Shown here one piece after another: positions 33,018-40,314 of a stretch of DNA of 64,000 nt. Source of the DNA: Paenibacillus sp. (GTDB lineage Bacteria > Bacillota > Bacilli > Paenibacillales > YIM-B00363); assembly GCF_031177825.1 (NCBI RefSeq), contig NZ_JAPSKE010000008.1, positions 124,001-188,000 of the forward strand. Direction: 5' to 3'. The first letter of the stretch is position 1; the number at the start of each line of letters is the position of its first letter. Made by a program: the position numbers and the translations under genes. The notes below the pieces were generated by a model. It saw only the letters and a list, made by a program, of their open reading frames with translations, was not told where the DNA came from and did not search any database.

Positions 33018-34166
33018 ATGAAAATTCGCAGCATCGAACTGTTTACGGTACCGCCCCGCTGGTTGTTCTTGAAGGTAACGACGGACGACGGATTGACCGG
33101 GTGGGGGGAGCCGATCGTCGAAGGGAGGGCGGAGACGGTGAAGGCGGCCGTCCAGGAGCTGAGCGACTACTTCATCGGCAAGGAAGCGGGCAATATCGAG
33201 GACCTATGGCAAGTGATGTATCGAGGCGGCTTTTACCGCGGCGGCCCGATTCTGACGAGCGCCATCTCGGGAATCGAACAAGCGTTGTGGGACATTAAAG
33301 GCAAGCGGTTCGGCGTGCCGATCTACGAGCTGCTCGGCGGGTCGGTCCGCGACAAGATGCGCGTCTACGCATGGATCGGCGGCGACAAGCCGGCCGAGAC
33401 GGCGGAGGCGGCCCGGGAGAAAGTCGCCGCCGGGTACACCGCCGTGAAGATGAACGGCACCGCGGAGATGGAGTGGATCGATTCGAACGCGAAGATCGAG
33501 AGCGCGGTCGCCAACATAGCGGCGGTCCGAGAAGCGGTCGGGTACGGGATCGGCATCGGCATCGACTTCCACGGCCGCGTGCACAAGGGGATGGCGAAGG
33601 CGCTCATCAAGGAGCTGGAGCCGTATAAGCCGATGTTCATCGAGGAGCCGGTGCTTCCGGAAAACAACGAAGCGCTGCTCGAGCTCGCCCGCGTGACGAC
33701 GGTGCCGATCGCGACGGGCGAGCGCATGTTCACCCGCTGGGACTTCAAGCATGCGCTCGCGAGCGGCGCGGTCGACATCATCCAGCCGGATCTCAGCCAC
33801 GCCGGCGGCATCTGGGAGACGCGGAAGATCGCCGCCATGGCCGAGGCGTACGACGTCGCCGTCGCGCCGCATTGCCCGCTCGGTCCGATCGCGCTCGCGG
33901 CTTCGCTGCAGCTAGATTTCTGCACGCCCAATGCGTTCATTCAGGAGCAAAGCTTAGGCATTCATTATAATCAAGGCTCGGACTTATTGGATTATCTCGC
34001 GGATCCGACCGTATTCGAATACGAGGACGGCTACGTCCGTCGGCTGGAGGCGCCCGGACTCGGCATCGAAGTGAACGAGGAGAAGGTGCGCGAAATGGCC
34101 GCGATCGGCCATCGCTGGCGCAATCCGATCTGGCGCAACGCCGACGGCTCGCTGTCGGAGTGGTGA
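33018..34166 (+). CDS. dgoD: D-galactonate dehydratase
   Basis: A 382-aa enolase-superfamily enzyme that dehydrates D-galactonate to 2-keto-3-deoxygalactonate. It aligns by eye along its whole length with E. coli DgoD: PPRWLFLKVTTDDGLTGWGEP, LWQVMYRGGFYRGGP, the metal ligands in GIDFHGRV, FIEEPV and GERMF, and the catalytic His in APHCPLGPIALAA. No KDGal kinase or aldolase is adjacent, so later steps must be encoded elsewhere. A terminator follows at once. Confidence 0.93.
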   Translation: MKIRSIELFTVPPRWLFLKVTTDDGLTGWGEPIVEGRAETVKAAVQELSDYFIGKEAGNIEDLWQVMYRGGFYRGGPILTSAISGIEQALWDIKGKRFGVPIYELLGGSVRDKMRVYAWIGGDKPAETAEAAREKVAAGYTAVKMNGTAEMEWIDSNAKIESAVANIAAVREAVGYGIGIGIDFHGRVHKGMAKALIKELEPYKPMFIEEPVLPENNEALLELARVTTVPIATGERMFTRWDFKHALASGAVDIIQPDLSHAGGIWETRKIAAMAEAYDVAVAPHCPLGPIALAASLQLDFCTPNAFIQEQSLGIHYNQGSDLLDYLADPTVFEYEDGYVRRLEAPGLGIEVNEEKVREMAAIGHRWRNPIWRNADGSLSEW

Positions 34167-34171
34167 GAGGC

Positions 34172-34207
34172 ACGCCCGTTTCTTTTTTTTGAAACGGGCG
34201 TATTTTT
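34172..34207 (+). terminator. Rho-independent terminator after dgoD
   Basis: ACGCCCGTTTC pairs with GAAACGGGCGT around an all-T loop, followed by TATTTTT. Confidence 0.88.
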
Positions 34208-34299
34208 ATGTCATCTCGCGATCGGCTCGGAAAGCGGCGAACAGGAATTTTCTAGGTGATTCGTACCGCGCAATTCGACCTACCCTTTTCGGTAAAATA

Positions 34300-34308
34300 T
34301 GTTATACT
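34300..34308 (+). promoter_or_regulatory. extended -10 promoter of the riboswitch transcript
   Basis: TGTTATACT is an extended -10 box (TGn-TATACT). Transcription would start around 34315, just before the aptamer. No clear -35 is seen. Confidence 0.55.
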
Positions 34309-34326
34309 ATTAAGTAATTCTTGTTC

Positions 34327-34420
34327 TTAAAGCGAGAAGGGCAAACCTGTTGAAAATCAGGGACGCAAAGCTACAGGGACTACCGGTTCGCGAACCCAAG
34401 TCAGCCAGCTGCCGAAAGTA
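34327..34420 (+). ncRNA. cyclic-di-GMP-I (GEMM-I) riboswitch aptamer
   Basis: The conserved GEMM-I core is plain. AAGGGCAAACC is followed by a hairpin (CTG TTGAAAAT CAG), then GGGACGCAAAGC. Next come the CAGGGACTACCGGTTCGCGAACC arm and GCCAGCTGCCG, which closes the receptor. The aptamer is followed at once by a short terminator and then a 56-codon gene. c-di-GMP binding would presumably alter read-through; the direction of control (on or off) cannot be read reliably. Confidence 0.92.
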
Positions 34421-34421
34421 A

Positions 34422-34444
34422 GAGGCGAGGGAATGCCTCCTTTT
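34422..34444 (+). terminator. expression-platform terminator of the riboswitch
   Basis: GAGGC (34422-34426) pairs with GCCTC (34435-34439) and is followed by CTTTT. It begins right after the aptamer's closing strand and precedes the ribosome binding site of the small gene. Confidence 0.65.
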
Positions 34445-34483
34445 GGTACGGAAAACAACCAACGATTACGGAGGCGTGCGGGA

Positions 34484-34654
34484 ATGGAGAAGAAATCGTG
34501 CACACGCGTGGTGCAAGAGCTTAAGGAACTGTTGGGCGACGAGCTCGCGAACGACATTATCGTCGGATTCGTTCGCGCTTCGGATAAGGAGTTGCGGGAG
34601 ATTCGACGATCGTTGGAAGCGGTCTTAGAGCCTGCCGCCGCGGTCGCGCGTTAA
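34484..34654 (+). CDS. 56-aa protein under the c-di-GMP riboswitch
   Basis: A small, charged, helical protein beginning MEKKSCTRVVQELKELLG, with GDELANDIIVGFVRASDKELREIRRSL and an Ala-rich end. No membrane segment. I do not recognise the family. ATG 34484 has CGGAGGCG upstream; a further ATG at 34433 overlaps the terminator and is unlikely. Because it is the only gene between the riboswitch and the next terminator, it is presumably a c-di-GMP effector or adaptor. Confidence 0.75.
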   Translation: MEKKSCTRVVQELKELLGDELANDIIVGFVRASDKELREIRRSLEAVLEPAAAVAR

Positions 34655-34671
34655 TCGGCGGATGCAGCGTA

Positions 34672-34704
34672 ACGGTCGAGAGAAATGCTCTCGGCCGTTT
34701 TTTT
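34672..34704 (+). terminator. Rho-independent terminator
   Basis: ACGGTCGAGAG pairs with CTCTCGGCCGT, followed by seven T's. Confidence 0.9.
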
Positions 34705-34800
34705 ATTCGCGAGGAGAAGGGACGCCTTCTCGGTCGCCTTGATGTAGGCGTTGCGATGCGATAGGATGATGGAAATGGTTGTTCAGGGGGATTAACGAGG

Positions 34801-35724
34801 ATGTCGCATTCGTTGTATCATGTGCTGGGCGCGAAGCAGTTCGATCGTCCGACGTTGGACGAGCTGTTCGCCGCTTCCGGCGAAATGGAGCGGGTCGTCG
34901 CCGAGGGAGGGTCGAATCGGTTCGCGAACAAAATTCTTACGACGCTTTTCTTCGAGGCGAGCACGCGCACGCGGCTGTCGTTCGAAGCGGCGATGCATCG
35001 GCTCGGCGGTCGGGTGATCGGTACGGAGAACGCCGCGCAATTTTCTTCCGCGATCAAAGGGGAGACGTTAGAAGATACGATCCGCATCGTCTCGGGTTAC
35101 AGCGATCTGATCGTCATGCGGCATACGGAGATCGGCGCGGCGAGACAAGCGGCGTCGGTGGCGTCGGTGCCGGTCATCAACGCCGGAGACGGCGCGGGGG
35201 AACATCCGACGCAGGCGCTGCTCGACCTGTATTCGATCCGGAAGGAGCTCGGGCGCATCGACGGCATCCGCATCGCGATGATCGGCGATTTGGCGAACGG
35301 CCGGACCGTTCATTCGCTGAGCTACATGCTCGCGAACTACAAGAACGTGCACATCGACTTCGTCGCGCCGGACAACGTGCGCATCCCGATCGACGTTAAG
35401 CGGTACTTGGTCGAGAAGGGCGTCTCGTACGAGGAATCGACGGATTTGACGGCCGTGGCGGCGACGGCGGACGTCGTCTACCAAACGCGGATTCAGAAGG
35501 AGCGATTCCTGTCGCTCGAAGAATACGAGAAGGCGTCGGGCAAATACACGATCGACGAGGCGCTGCTGGACGTGCTGCGCCCCGATTCGATCATTCTGCA
35601 CCCGCTGCCGCGCGCCGGCGAGATCGAGCCTTCGGTCGACCGCGATCCGCGCGCCGCGTACTTCCGTCAAGCGCAGAACGGATTGTATTTGCGAATGGCG
35701 CTCATCGAAAAATGTTTACTGTAA
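34801..35724 (+). CDS. pyrB: aspartate carbamoyltransferase, enterobacterial-type catalytic chain
   Basis: A 307-aa ATCase that condenses carbamoyl phosphate with aspartate in pyrimidine synthesis. Motifs are LFFEASTRTRLSFEAAMHRLGG (carbamoyl-phosphate loop), MRHTEIGAA, GDGAGEHPTQALLDLYSI, DLANGRTVHSLSYML, TRIQKERF and HPLPRAGEIEPSVD. They resemble the E. coli PyrB more than the B. subtilis PyrB (LFFEPSTRTRFSFE). No pyrI or other pyr genes are adjacent and terminators flank it, so it is an orphan copy, probably beside a normal pyr operon elsewhere. Confidence 0.9.
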   Translation: MSHSLYHVLGAKQFDRPTLDELFAASGEMERVVAEGGSNRFANKILTTLFFEASTRTRLSFEAAMHRLGGRVIGTENAAQFSSAIKGETLEDTIRIVSGYSDLIVMRHTEIGAARQAASVASVPVINAGDGAGEHPTQALLDLYSIRKELGRIDGIRIAMIGDLANGRTVHSLSYMLANYKNVHIDFVAPDNVRIPIDVKRYLVEKGVSYEESTDLTAVAATADVVYQTRIQKERFLSLEEYEKASGKYTIDEALLDVLRPDSIILHPLPRAGEIEPSVDRDPRAAYFRQAQNGLYLRMALIEKCLL

Positions 35725-35739
35725 GAGAATGGGAACCAT

Positions 35740-35784
35740 AAAACCACGCGGAGCCGGAGACGGCGCTCGCGTGGTTTTCTTTTC
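35740..35784 (+). terminator. Rho-independent terminator after pyrB
   Basis: AAAACCACGCG (35740-35750) pairs with CGCGTGGTTTT (35768-35778), with CTTTT following. Confidence 0.88.
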
Positions 35785-35816
35785 CCTCAATGCCATGACC
35801 GATTTACGAAAAAAGG

Positions 35817-35910
35817 TTGACATGGTGTGGGGTATTCGTCAAAATTAGAGGTAAATCGTTCAAGACCCAACAAAACCAACAATCATTTTCGGGAAAACCA
35901 CAACACATGA
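35817..35910 (+). promoter_or_regulatory. promoter and probable DeoR operator of the sugar operon
   Basis: TTGACA (35817-35822), 17 nt and CAAAAT (35840-35845) form a promoter with a weak -10. Downstream, within the untranslated leader, AC-rich direct repeats (CAACAAAACCAACAA about 35868-35882, then AAAACCACAACAC about 35895-35908) resemble the repeated half-sites used by DeoR-family regulators. The operon encodes such a regulator at 37896. Confidence 0.5.
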
Positions 35911-35929
35911 ATCGGACGGAGGGGTCTCG

Positions 35930-36592
35930 ATGCCGACGGTGGAAGAAGCCAGACGACAGCTGCAGGACGCTGGCAGGTATATGATGACGAACGGCCTCGC
36001 TTGGGGCAACGCGGGCAACATCAGCGCCCGGACCGGCGAGGACCGCTATTTGATAACGGCAAGCGGCACGTTCTTGGGAGAATTGGAGGACGACGACCTC
36101 GTCGAATGCAGCTTCGCGGCGGGGCGGCTGCACGAATCCGACAAGAAGCCGTCGAAGGAACTGCCGATGCATCGCGCCGTTTACGAGCTTCGACCCGAGG
36201 TGAACGCGGTGCTGCATGCGTCGCCTTTCTATAGTACGATGATCGCTTGCTCGGACTTAGCGCTTCCGTCGGATTGGTTCGTAGAGACGATGTACTATCT
36301 GGAGCGCGTGGCGAGGGTGCCGTATCGCCATCCGGGCTCGGACGCCCTCGGGGAAGCGGTCGCGGCTCATGCCAAGGACGCGAATGTCCTGCTGCTCGAG
36401 CACCACGGCGTCCTCGTCTTCGATACGAGCGTACGGGAAGCGCGAATGGCGCTGCAGACGCTCGAGATGGCGTGCCGCATGCTGGTGACTGCGGGAGCGG
36501 CCGGCGTGAAGCTGCGGAATTTAGAGCCGGAGGTCGTTAAAGATTTTCTGATGAACGCAGGATATAAACCTAGAAGGAAGTGGGAGTCGTGA
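35930..36592 (+). CDS. class II aldolase/adducin-family protein
   Basis: A 220-aa member of the class II aldolase family that includes fuculose-phosphate and 3-oxo-4-phosphotetronate-processing enzymes (OtnC). Markers are WGNAGNISARTGEDRYLITASGT, SKELPMH (proton-donor Glu) and LLLEHHGVLVFD. The usual HxH zinc pair reads LHASPF, so the second His appears to be Ser; activity may be altered. Its stop overlaps the acid-sugar kinase start. OtnC-type decarboxylase and OtnK kinase commonly work together. Confidence 0.8.
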   Translation: MPTVEEARRQLQDAGRYMMTNGLAWGNAGNISARTGEDRYLITASGTFLGELEDDDLVECSFAAGRLHESDKKPSKELPMHRAVYELRPEVNAVLHASPFYSTMIACSDLALPSDWFVETMYYLERVARVPYRHPGSDALGEAVAAHAKDANVLLLEHHGVLVFDTSVREARMALQTLEMACRMLVTAGAAGVKLRNLEPEVVKDFLMNAGYKPRRKWES

Positions 36593-37878
36593 TCGGCATC
36601 GTCGCGGACGACATTACCGGCGCGAACGACATCGGCACGATGTTCTCGAAGGCCGGATACCTTACGCATGTCTATCCGTTCGAGGCGTTCGATCCGTCGG
36701 CGGCGTCCGCGGCGGCGGAGCGTCCGGACGTCGTCATCTTGGATACGGCGTCCCGACTGGACGCGCCGGAGATCGCCTACGGGAAGGTCGAGAACGCCAC
36801 GAAGCGGTTGAAGGCGGCGGGCGCGGCGCTGTGGATCAACAAGACGTGCTCCGTGTTCCGGGGCAACGTCGGCGCCGAGTTCGACGCGATGCTGGACGCG
36901 CTCGGCGTTTCGTTCGCGGTCGTGGTCCTCGGCTTCCCGAAGAACGGCCGCACGACGGTCGACGGCATGCATTACGTACGCGGGCTGCCGCTCGAGCGAT
37001 CCGAGTTCCGGAACGATCCGGTGCATCCGATGACGACCTCGAGTTTGGTCGACATCTTGCGAGGGCAGACGAAGCGGCGCGTGGAGCGGCTAGGGGAACG
37101 AACGGCGGGACTGACGCCGGAAGGGCTCCGCGCCCGCCTCGAGGAAGCGGAATCGCGCGGCGGATACGTCATCCTCGACGTGGAGTCGCAGGACGATCTT
37201 CGTACGATCGCGCTCGCGGTCCGGGACGACTACGTGCTCTGCGGCAGCTCGGCGTTATCGGAGGAGCTGGCCCTTACGCTCCCGGGGAAGCGGGGCGGCG
37301 CGCAAGCGAAGCCGCTGCCGCTCGTCGAAGGCGTCGGGATCTTGTGCGCCGCCGGGAGCCTCATGCCGCAAACCGCCGGGCAGATCGACTACTTGAAGGA
37401 GAAGGGCGTTCCGATCTTCGAGATGGATACGCTGCGGCTGTTCTCGCCGCATGGACGCGGCGCGGAGCTGGAGCGGCTGGCCGACACGCTGGTCGGCGTG
37501 CTGCGCGCGGGCTCCCACGCCGCGGTGCACTCGACGAACGATCCGGCTCGCGTCGCCGAGACGAAGCGGATCGGCGCGACGCTCGGCATGACGGGCGAGC
37601 AAGTGTCTCGGCTCGTCTCCGACGCGCTCGCGGACGTCGCGAGCGCCGTCATGGCGCGAACGGGACAGAATCGGCTCGTCACGGCGGGCGGCGAGACGTC
37701 CGCGTCGATCTGCGACAAGCTCGGCGTCTCCGGCATGAAGGTGTGGAAGGAGATCGAGCCGGGCGTGCCGTCCTGCATCACGTTGTCGGAGGAGCCGCTC
37801 ATGCTCGTGCTCAAATCCGGCAGCTTCGGAAAACCAAGCTTCTTATATGACGCATTGCAGCACTTGCTGGAACCATAA
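36589..37878 (+). CDS. four-carbon acid sugar kinase (DUF1537, OtnK-like)
   Basis: A 429-aa DUF1537 kinase. Family members phosphorylate tetronates such as 3-oxo-tetronate or erythronate. The N-terminal substrate domain starts IGIVADDITGANDIGTMFSKAGY. The C-terminal nucleotide domain has AHST-like VHSTNDPARV and TAGGETSASICDKLGV...EIEPGVP. I take GTG 36589, overlapping the aldolase stop (GTGA), because family members start right at the IGIVADD strand; a GTG at 36580 is also in frame. Confidence 0.86.
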   Translation: MIGIVADDITGANDIGTMFSKAGYLTHVYPFEAFDPSAASAAAERPDVVILDTASRLDAPEIAYGKVENATKRLKAAGAALWINKTCSVFRGNVGAEFDAMLDALGVSFAVVVLGFPKNGRTTVDGMHYVRGLPLERSEFRNDPVHPMTTSSLVDILRGQTKRRVERLGERTAGLTPEGLRARLEEAESRGGYVILDVESQDDLRTIALAVRDDYVLCGSSALSEELALTLPGKRGGAQAKPLPLVEGVGILCAAGSLMPQTAGQIDYLKEKGVPIFEMDTLRLFSPHGRGAELERLADTLVGVLRAGSHAAVHSTNDPARVAETKRIGATLGMTGEQVSRLVSDALADVASAVMARTGQNRLVTAGGETSASICDKLGVSGMKVWKEIEPGVPSCITLSEEPLMLVLKSGSFGKPSFLYDALQHLLEP

Positions 37879-37895
37879 CCGACGGGGGGAAGCGT

Positions 37896-38696
37896 ATGAT
37901 CGTTGTCCAAAGAAGGCATAAGATAAAAGAGAAGCTTTTCCAACAGCGGAGCGTGAAGGTGTCCGAGCTCGTGAAGGAGTTCAACGTATCCGAGGAGACG
38001 ATACGCCGGGACTTGAATCAACTGGAGCGGGAAGGACTCATTCAGAAAAATTACGGCGGCGCGATTCTGATCGAAGATATCGAAAACGTCGCGATTCCTC
38101 CGGTGCAGCAGCGGAAGTTTCAATTTTTCGAAGAAAAGAACGCGATCGGCAAGAAGGCGGCGGAGCTCGTGACGGGCCAGCAGATCGTCATCCTCGACTC
38201 CGGCTCCACGACCTGGTGCATGGCGCGCCATCTGAAGCAGACGACCGGCCTCACGGTCGTGACGAACGGCATCAACGTCGCCGAAGAATGCAGCCAGAAC
38301 GAAGAGGCGGCCATCTTCCTGCTGGGCGGGAAGCTGATCAAGAAATCGATGAGCGTCGTCGGGCCGCAAGCGGAGATGGAGCTGCAGAAGTATAACGCCC
38401 ACTTCGTCTTTCTCGGCACGTCGGGCATCTCCCCGCGGAAGGGGTTCACGAGCTCGGACATCTACGAAGCCGAGATCAAGCGGGCGATGATCGCCGCCGG
38501 CCAGCGCGTCGTCATCTTGGCGGATCACAGCAAATTTCAACGTCAGGCGCTCGTGTCGTTCAGCAGCCTGCAGGACGTCGATATGGTCATTACGAGCGAT
38601 CTGGTCGAGCCGGCGTACATCCGAGAGATGGAAGAGGTCGGCGTGAAGGTCGTCGTCTGTCCGGTGAAACACGAGCTGCGGGAGGAAGAAGAATGA
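37896..38696 (+). CDS. DeoR-family transcriptional regulator
   Basis: A 266-aa regulator. The N-terminal helix-turn-helix is VKVSELVKEFNVSEETIRRDLNQLEREGLIQKNYGGA (residues ~18-55). The C-terminal DeoR sensor domain, which binds phosphorylated sugars, has ILDSGSTTWCMARHL, VVTNGINVAEE and FLGTSGISPRKGFT. It is inside the operon (17 nt after the kinase, overlapping the SIS gene by ATGA) and probably represses it until a sugar phosphate accumulates. Confidence 0.92.
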   Translation: MIVVQRRHKIKEKLFQQRSVKVSELVKEFNVSEETIRRDLNQLEREGLIQKNYGGAILIEDIENVAIPPVQQRKFQFFEEKNAIGKKAAELVTGQQIVILDSGSTTWCMARHLKQTTGLTVVTNGINVAEECSQNEEAAIFLLGGKLIKKSMSVVGPQAEMELQKYNAHFVFLGTSGISPRKGFTSSDIYEAEIKRAMIAAGQRVVILADHSKFQRQALVSFSSLQDVDMVITSDLVEPAYIREMEEVGVKVVVCPVKHELREEEE

Positions 38697-39331
38697 ATCG
38701 AGCGTTGGAAGCGTTATTGGAAAAGTATCCCGACATCGCGTCGTGTCAGGACGATATCGTCGCGGCCTACGATATCATGCGGGAGAGCTACGAGAACGGC
38801 GGCAAGGCGCTGTTCTGCGGCAACGGCGGCAGCGCGTCCGACAGCGAGCATATCGTGGGCGAATTGATGAAGGGCTTTATGTCGAGGCGTCCGGTTCCGG
38901 ACGAGGAACGGGCCCGCTGGATCGAAGCGTATGGCGACGAAGAAGGTCGGTATATCGCCGATCATCTCCAGGGCGGCTTGCCCGCGATTTCGCTCGTCAG
39001 CCATACGGCGCTGCTGACGGCGTTCATTAACGACGTCGCCGCGGATATGATGTTCGCGCAGCAAGTTTACGGGTACGGCAAGCCGGGCGACGTACTCGTC
39101 GGACTCAGCACCTCGGGCAATTCCGCCAACGTCATGCGGGCGGTGCAGGTGGCGAAGCTGCGGGGGCTCAAGACGATCGGTTTGACGGGACGAACCGGCG
39201 GGAAGATGGCGGAAGCGTGCGACGTCACGATCCGCGTGCCGAAGGATTCCACGCCGGACATTCAGGAGCGGCATCTGCCGATTTACCACGCGATTTGCAT
39301 CATGCTGGAAGAGGAGTTTTTCGGAAAATGA
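38693..39331 (+). CDS. SIS-domain protein, GmhA/DiaA-like
   Basis: A 212-aa sugar isomerase-fold protein. ALFCGNGGSASDSEHIVGELMKGF is the phosphosugar-binding loop of phosphoheptose isomerases, and GDVLVGLSTSGNSANVMRAVQVAK is the second. The ~25-residue insertion RRPVPDEERARWIEAYGDEEGRYIADHL is typical of GmhA-like proteins in carbohydrate operons. It would isomerise an aldose/ketose phosphate. Here it is coupled to both neighbours by 4-nt overlaps. Confidence 0.85.
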   Translation: MNRALEALLEKYPDIASCQDDIVAAYDIMRESYENGGKALFCGNGGSASDSEHIVGELMKGFMSRRPVPDEERARWIEAYGDEEGRYIADHLQGGLPAISLVSHTALLTAFINDVAADMMFAQQVYGYGKPGDVLVGLSTSGNSANVMRAVQVAKLRGLKTIGLTGRTGGKMAEACDVTIRVPKDSTPDIQERHLPIYHAICIMLEEEFFGK

Positions 39332-40293
39332 CATACCTCGCCGGAATCGATATCGGCGGCACGAAATGCGCCGTCGTACTGGGCGGCGCCCGAGAGGGCG
39401 CGGTCGAAATTTTGGGCAAGCGCATGTATCCGACCCCGCCGCCGGCGGAGGCGGTCGCCGCATTCATCGCGAATGTGGACGAGCTCCTGGCCGCGGCGGG
39501 CGTCGACCGTCCGGACGCGATCGGCATCAGCTGCGGCAGCCCGCTCGACAGCAAGCGCGGGCTCATCCTGTCGCCGCCGAACTTGCCCGATTGGGATCGG
39601 ATCGACGTGGTCGGCCCGCTGAAGGAGCGGTACGGCGTGCCGGTCGGCTTGCAAAACGACGCCAACGCCTGCGCTTTGGCCGAGTGGAAGTGGGGCGCCG
39701 GCCAAGGGACGGAGCACATGGCGTTCCTGACGTTCGGTACCGGCATGGGGGCAGGTCTGATCCTGAACGGCCGGCTGTACGTCGGCAAAAACGATATGGC
39801 CGGCGAGGTCGGCCACGTCCGCCTCGAGGACGACGGGCCGATCGGCTACGGCAAGGCGGGCTCCTTCGAGGGGTTCTGCAGCGGCGGCGGCATCGCCGTC
39901 TTGGCCCGGACGATGACGGTCGAACGGCTGCGTTCGGGCGGCGAGCCGCCGAGCTTCTGCGCTTCGGAGGCGGAGCTCGACGCGATTACCGCGAAGACGG
40001 TCGGCCTCGCGGCGCAGGCGGGCGATCCGCTGGCGCTCGAGATCTACCGCATCGTCGGGGAGAAGCTCGGCAAGGGGCTGGCGATGCTCGTCGATATTTT
40101 AAACCCCGAGCGCATCGTCATCGGCAGCATCTACGGCCGGCAGCAGGCGCTGCTCGAGCCGATCGTGAAGGACGTGCTGGCGAAGGAAGCGCTGCCGATG
40201 ACGGCGGGCGCGTGCGACATCGTGCCCGCGGCGCTCGGCGAGAGCGTGGGCGACCTCGCGTCGTTGTCGGTGGCGCTGAACGAAATCCACTAA
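39328..40293 (+). CDS. ROK-family sugar kinase
   Basis: A 321-aa ROK protein without a DNA-binding domain, hence a kinase. The phosphate loop is GIDIGGTKCAVVLGG, sugar-binding residues are LQNDANACALAEWKWGAG, and EVGHVRLEDDGP contains the catalytic-site GH. The Cys-rich zinc motif of classical glucokinases is reduced to FEGFCSGGGIA. Substrate is likely mannose, galactose or an amino sugar released by the downstream glycosidases. ATG 39328 overlaps the SIS stop. Confidence 0.88.
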   Translation: MTYLAGIDIGGTKCAVVLGGAREGAVEILGKRMYPTPPPAEAVAAFIANVDELLAAAGVDRPDAIGISCGSPLDSKRGLILSPPNLPDWDRIDVVGPLKERYGVPVGLQNDANACALAEWKWGAGQGTEHMAFLTFGTGMGAGLILNGRLYVGKNDMAGEVGHVRLEDDGPIGYGKAGSFEGFCSGGGIAVLARTMTVERLRSGGEPPSFCASEAELDAITAKTVGLAAQAGDPLALEIYRIVGEKLGKGLAMLVDILNPERIVIGSIYGRQQALLEPIVKDVLAKEALPMTAGACDIVPAALGESVGDLASLSVALNEIH

Positions 40294-40314
40294 CGAGAGG
40301 AACATCGAGCACAT

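Noticed and set aside
34713..34731. GAGAAGG/CCTTCTC inverted repeat before pyrB as a PyrR attenuator
   Set aside because: It lacks the PyrR anti-antiterminator sequence and any following terminator; it is only a short hairpin.
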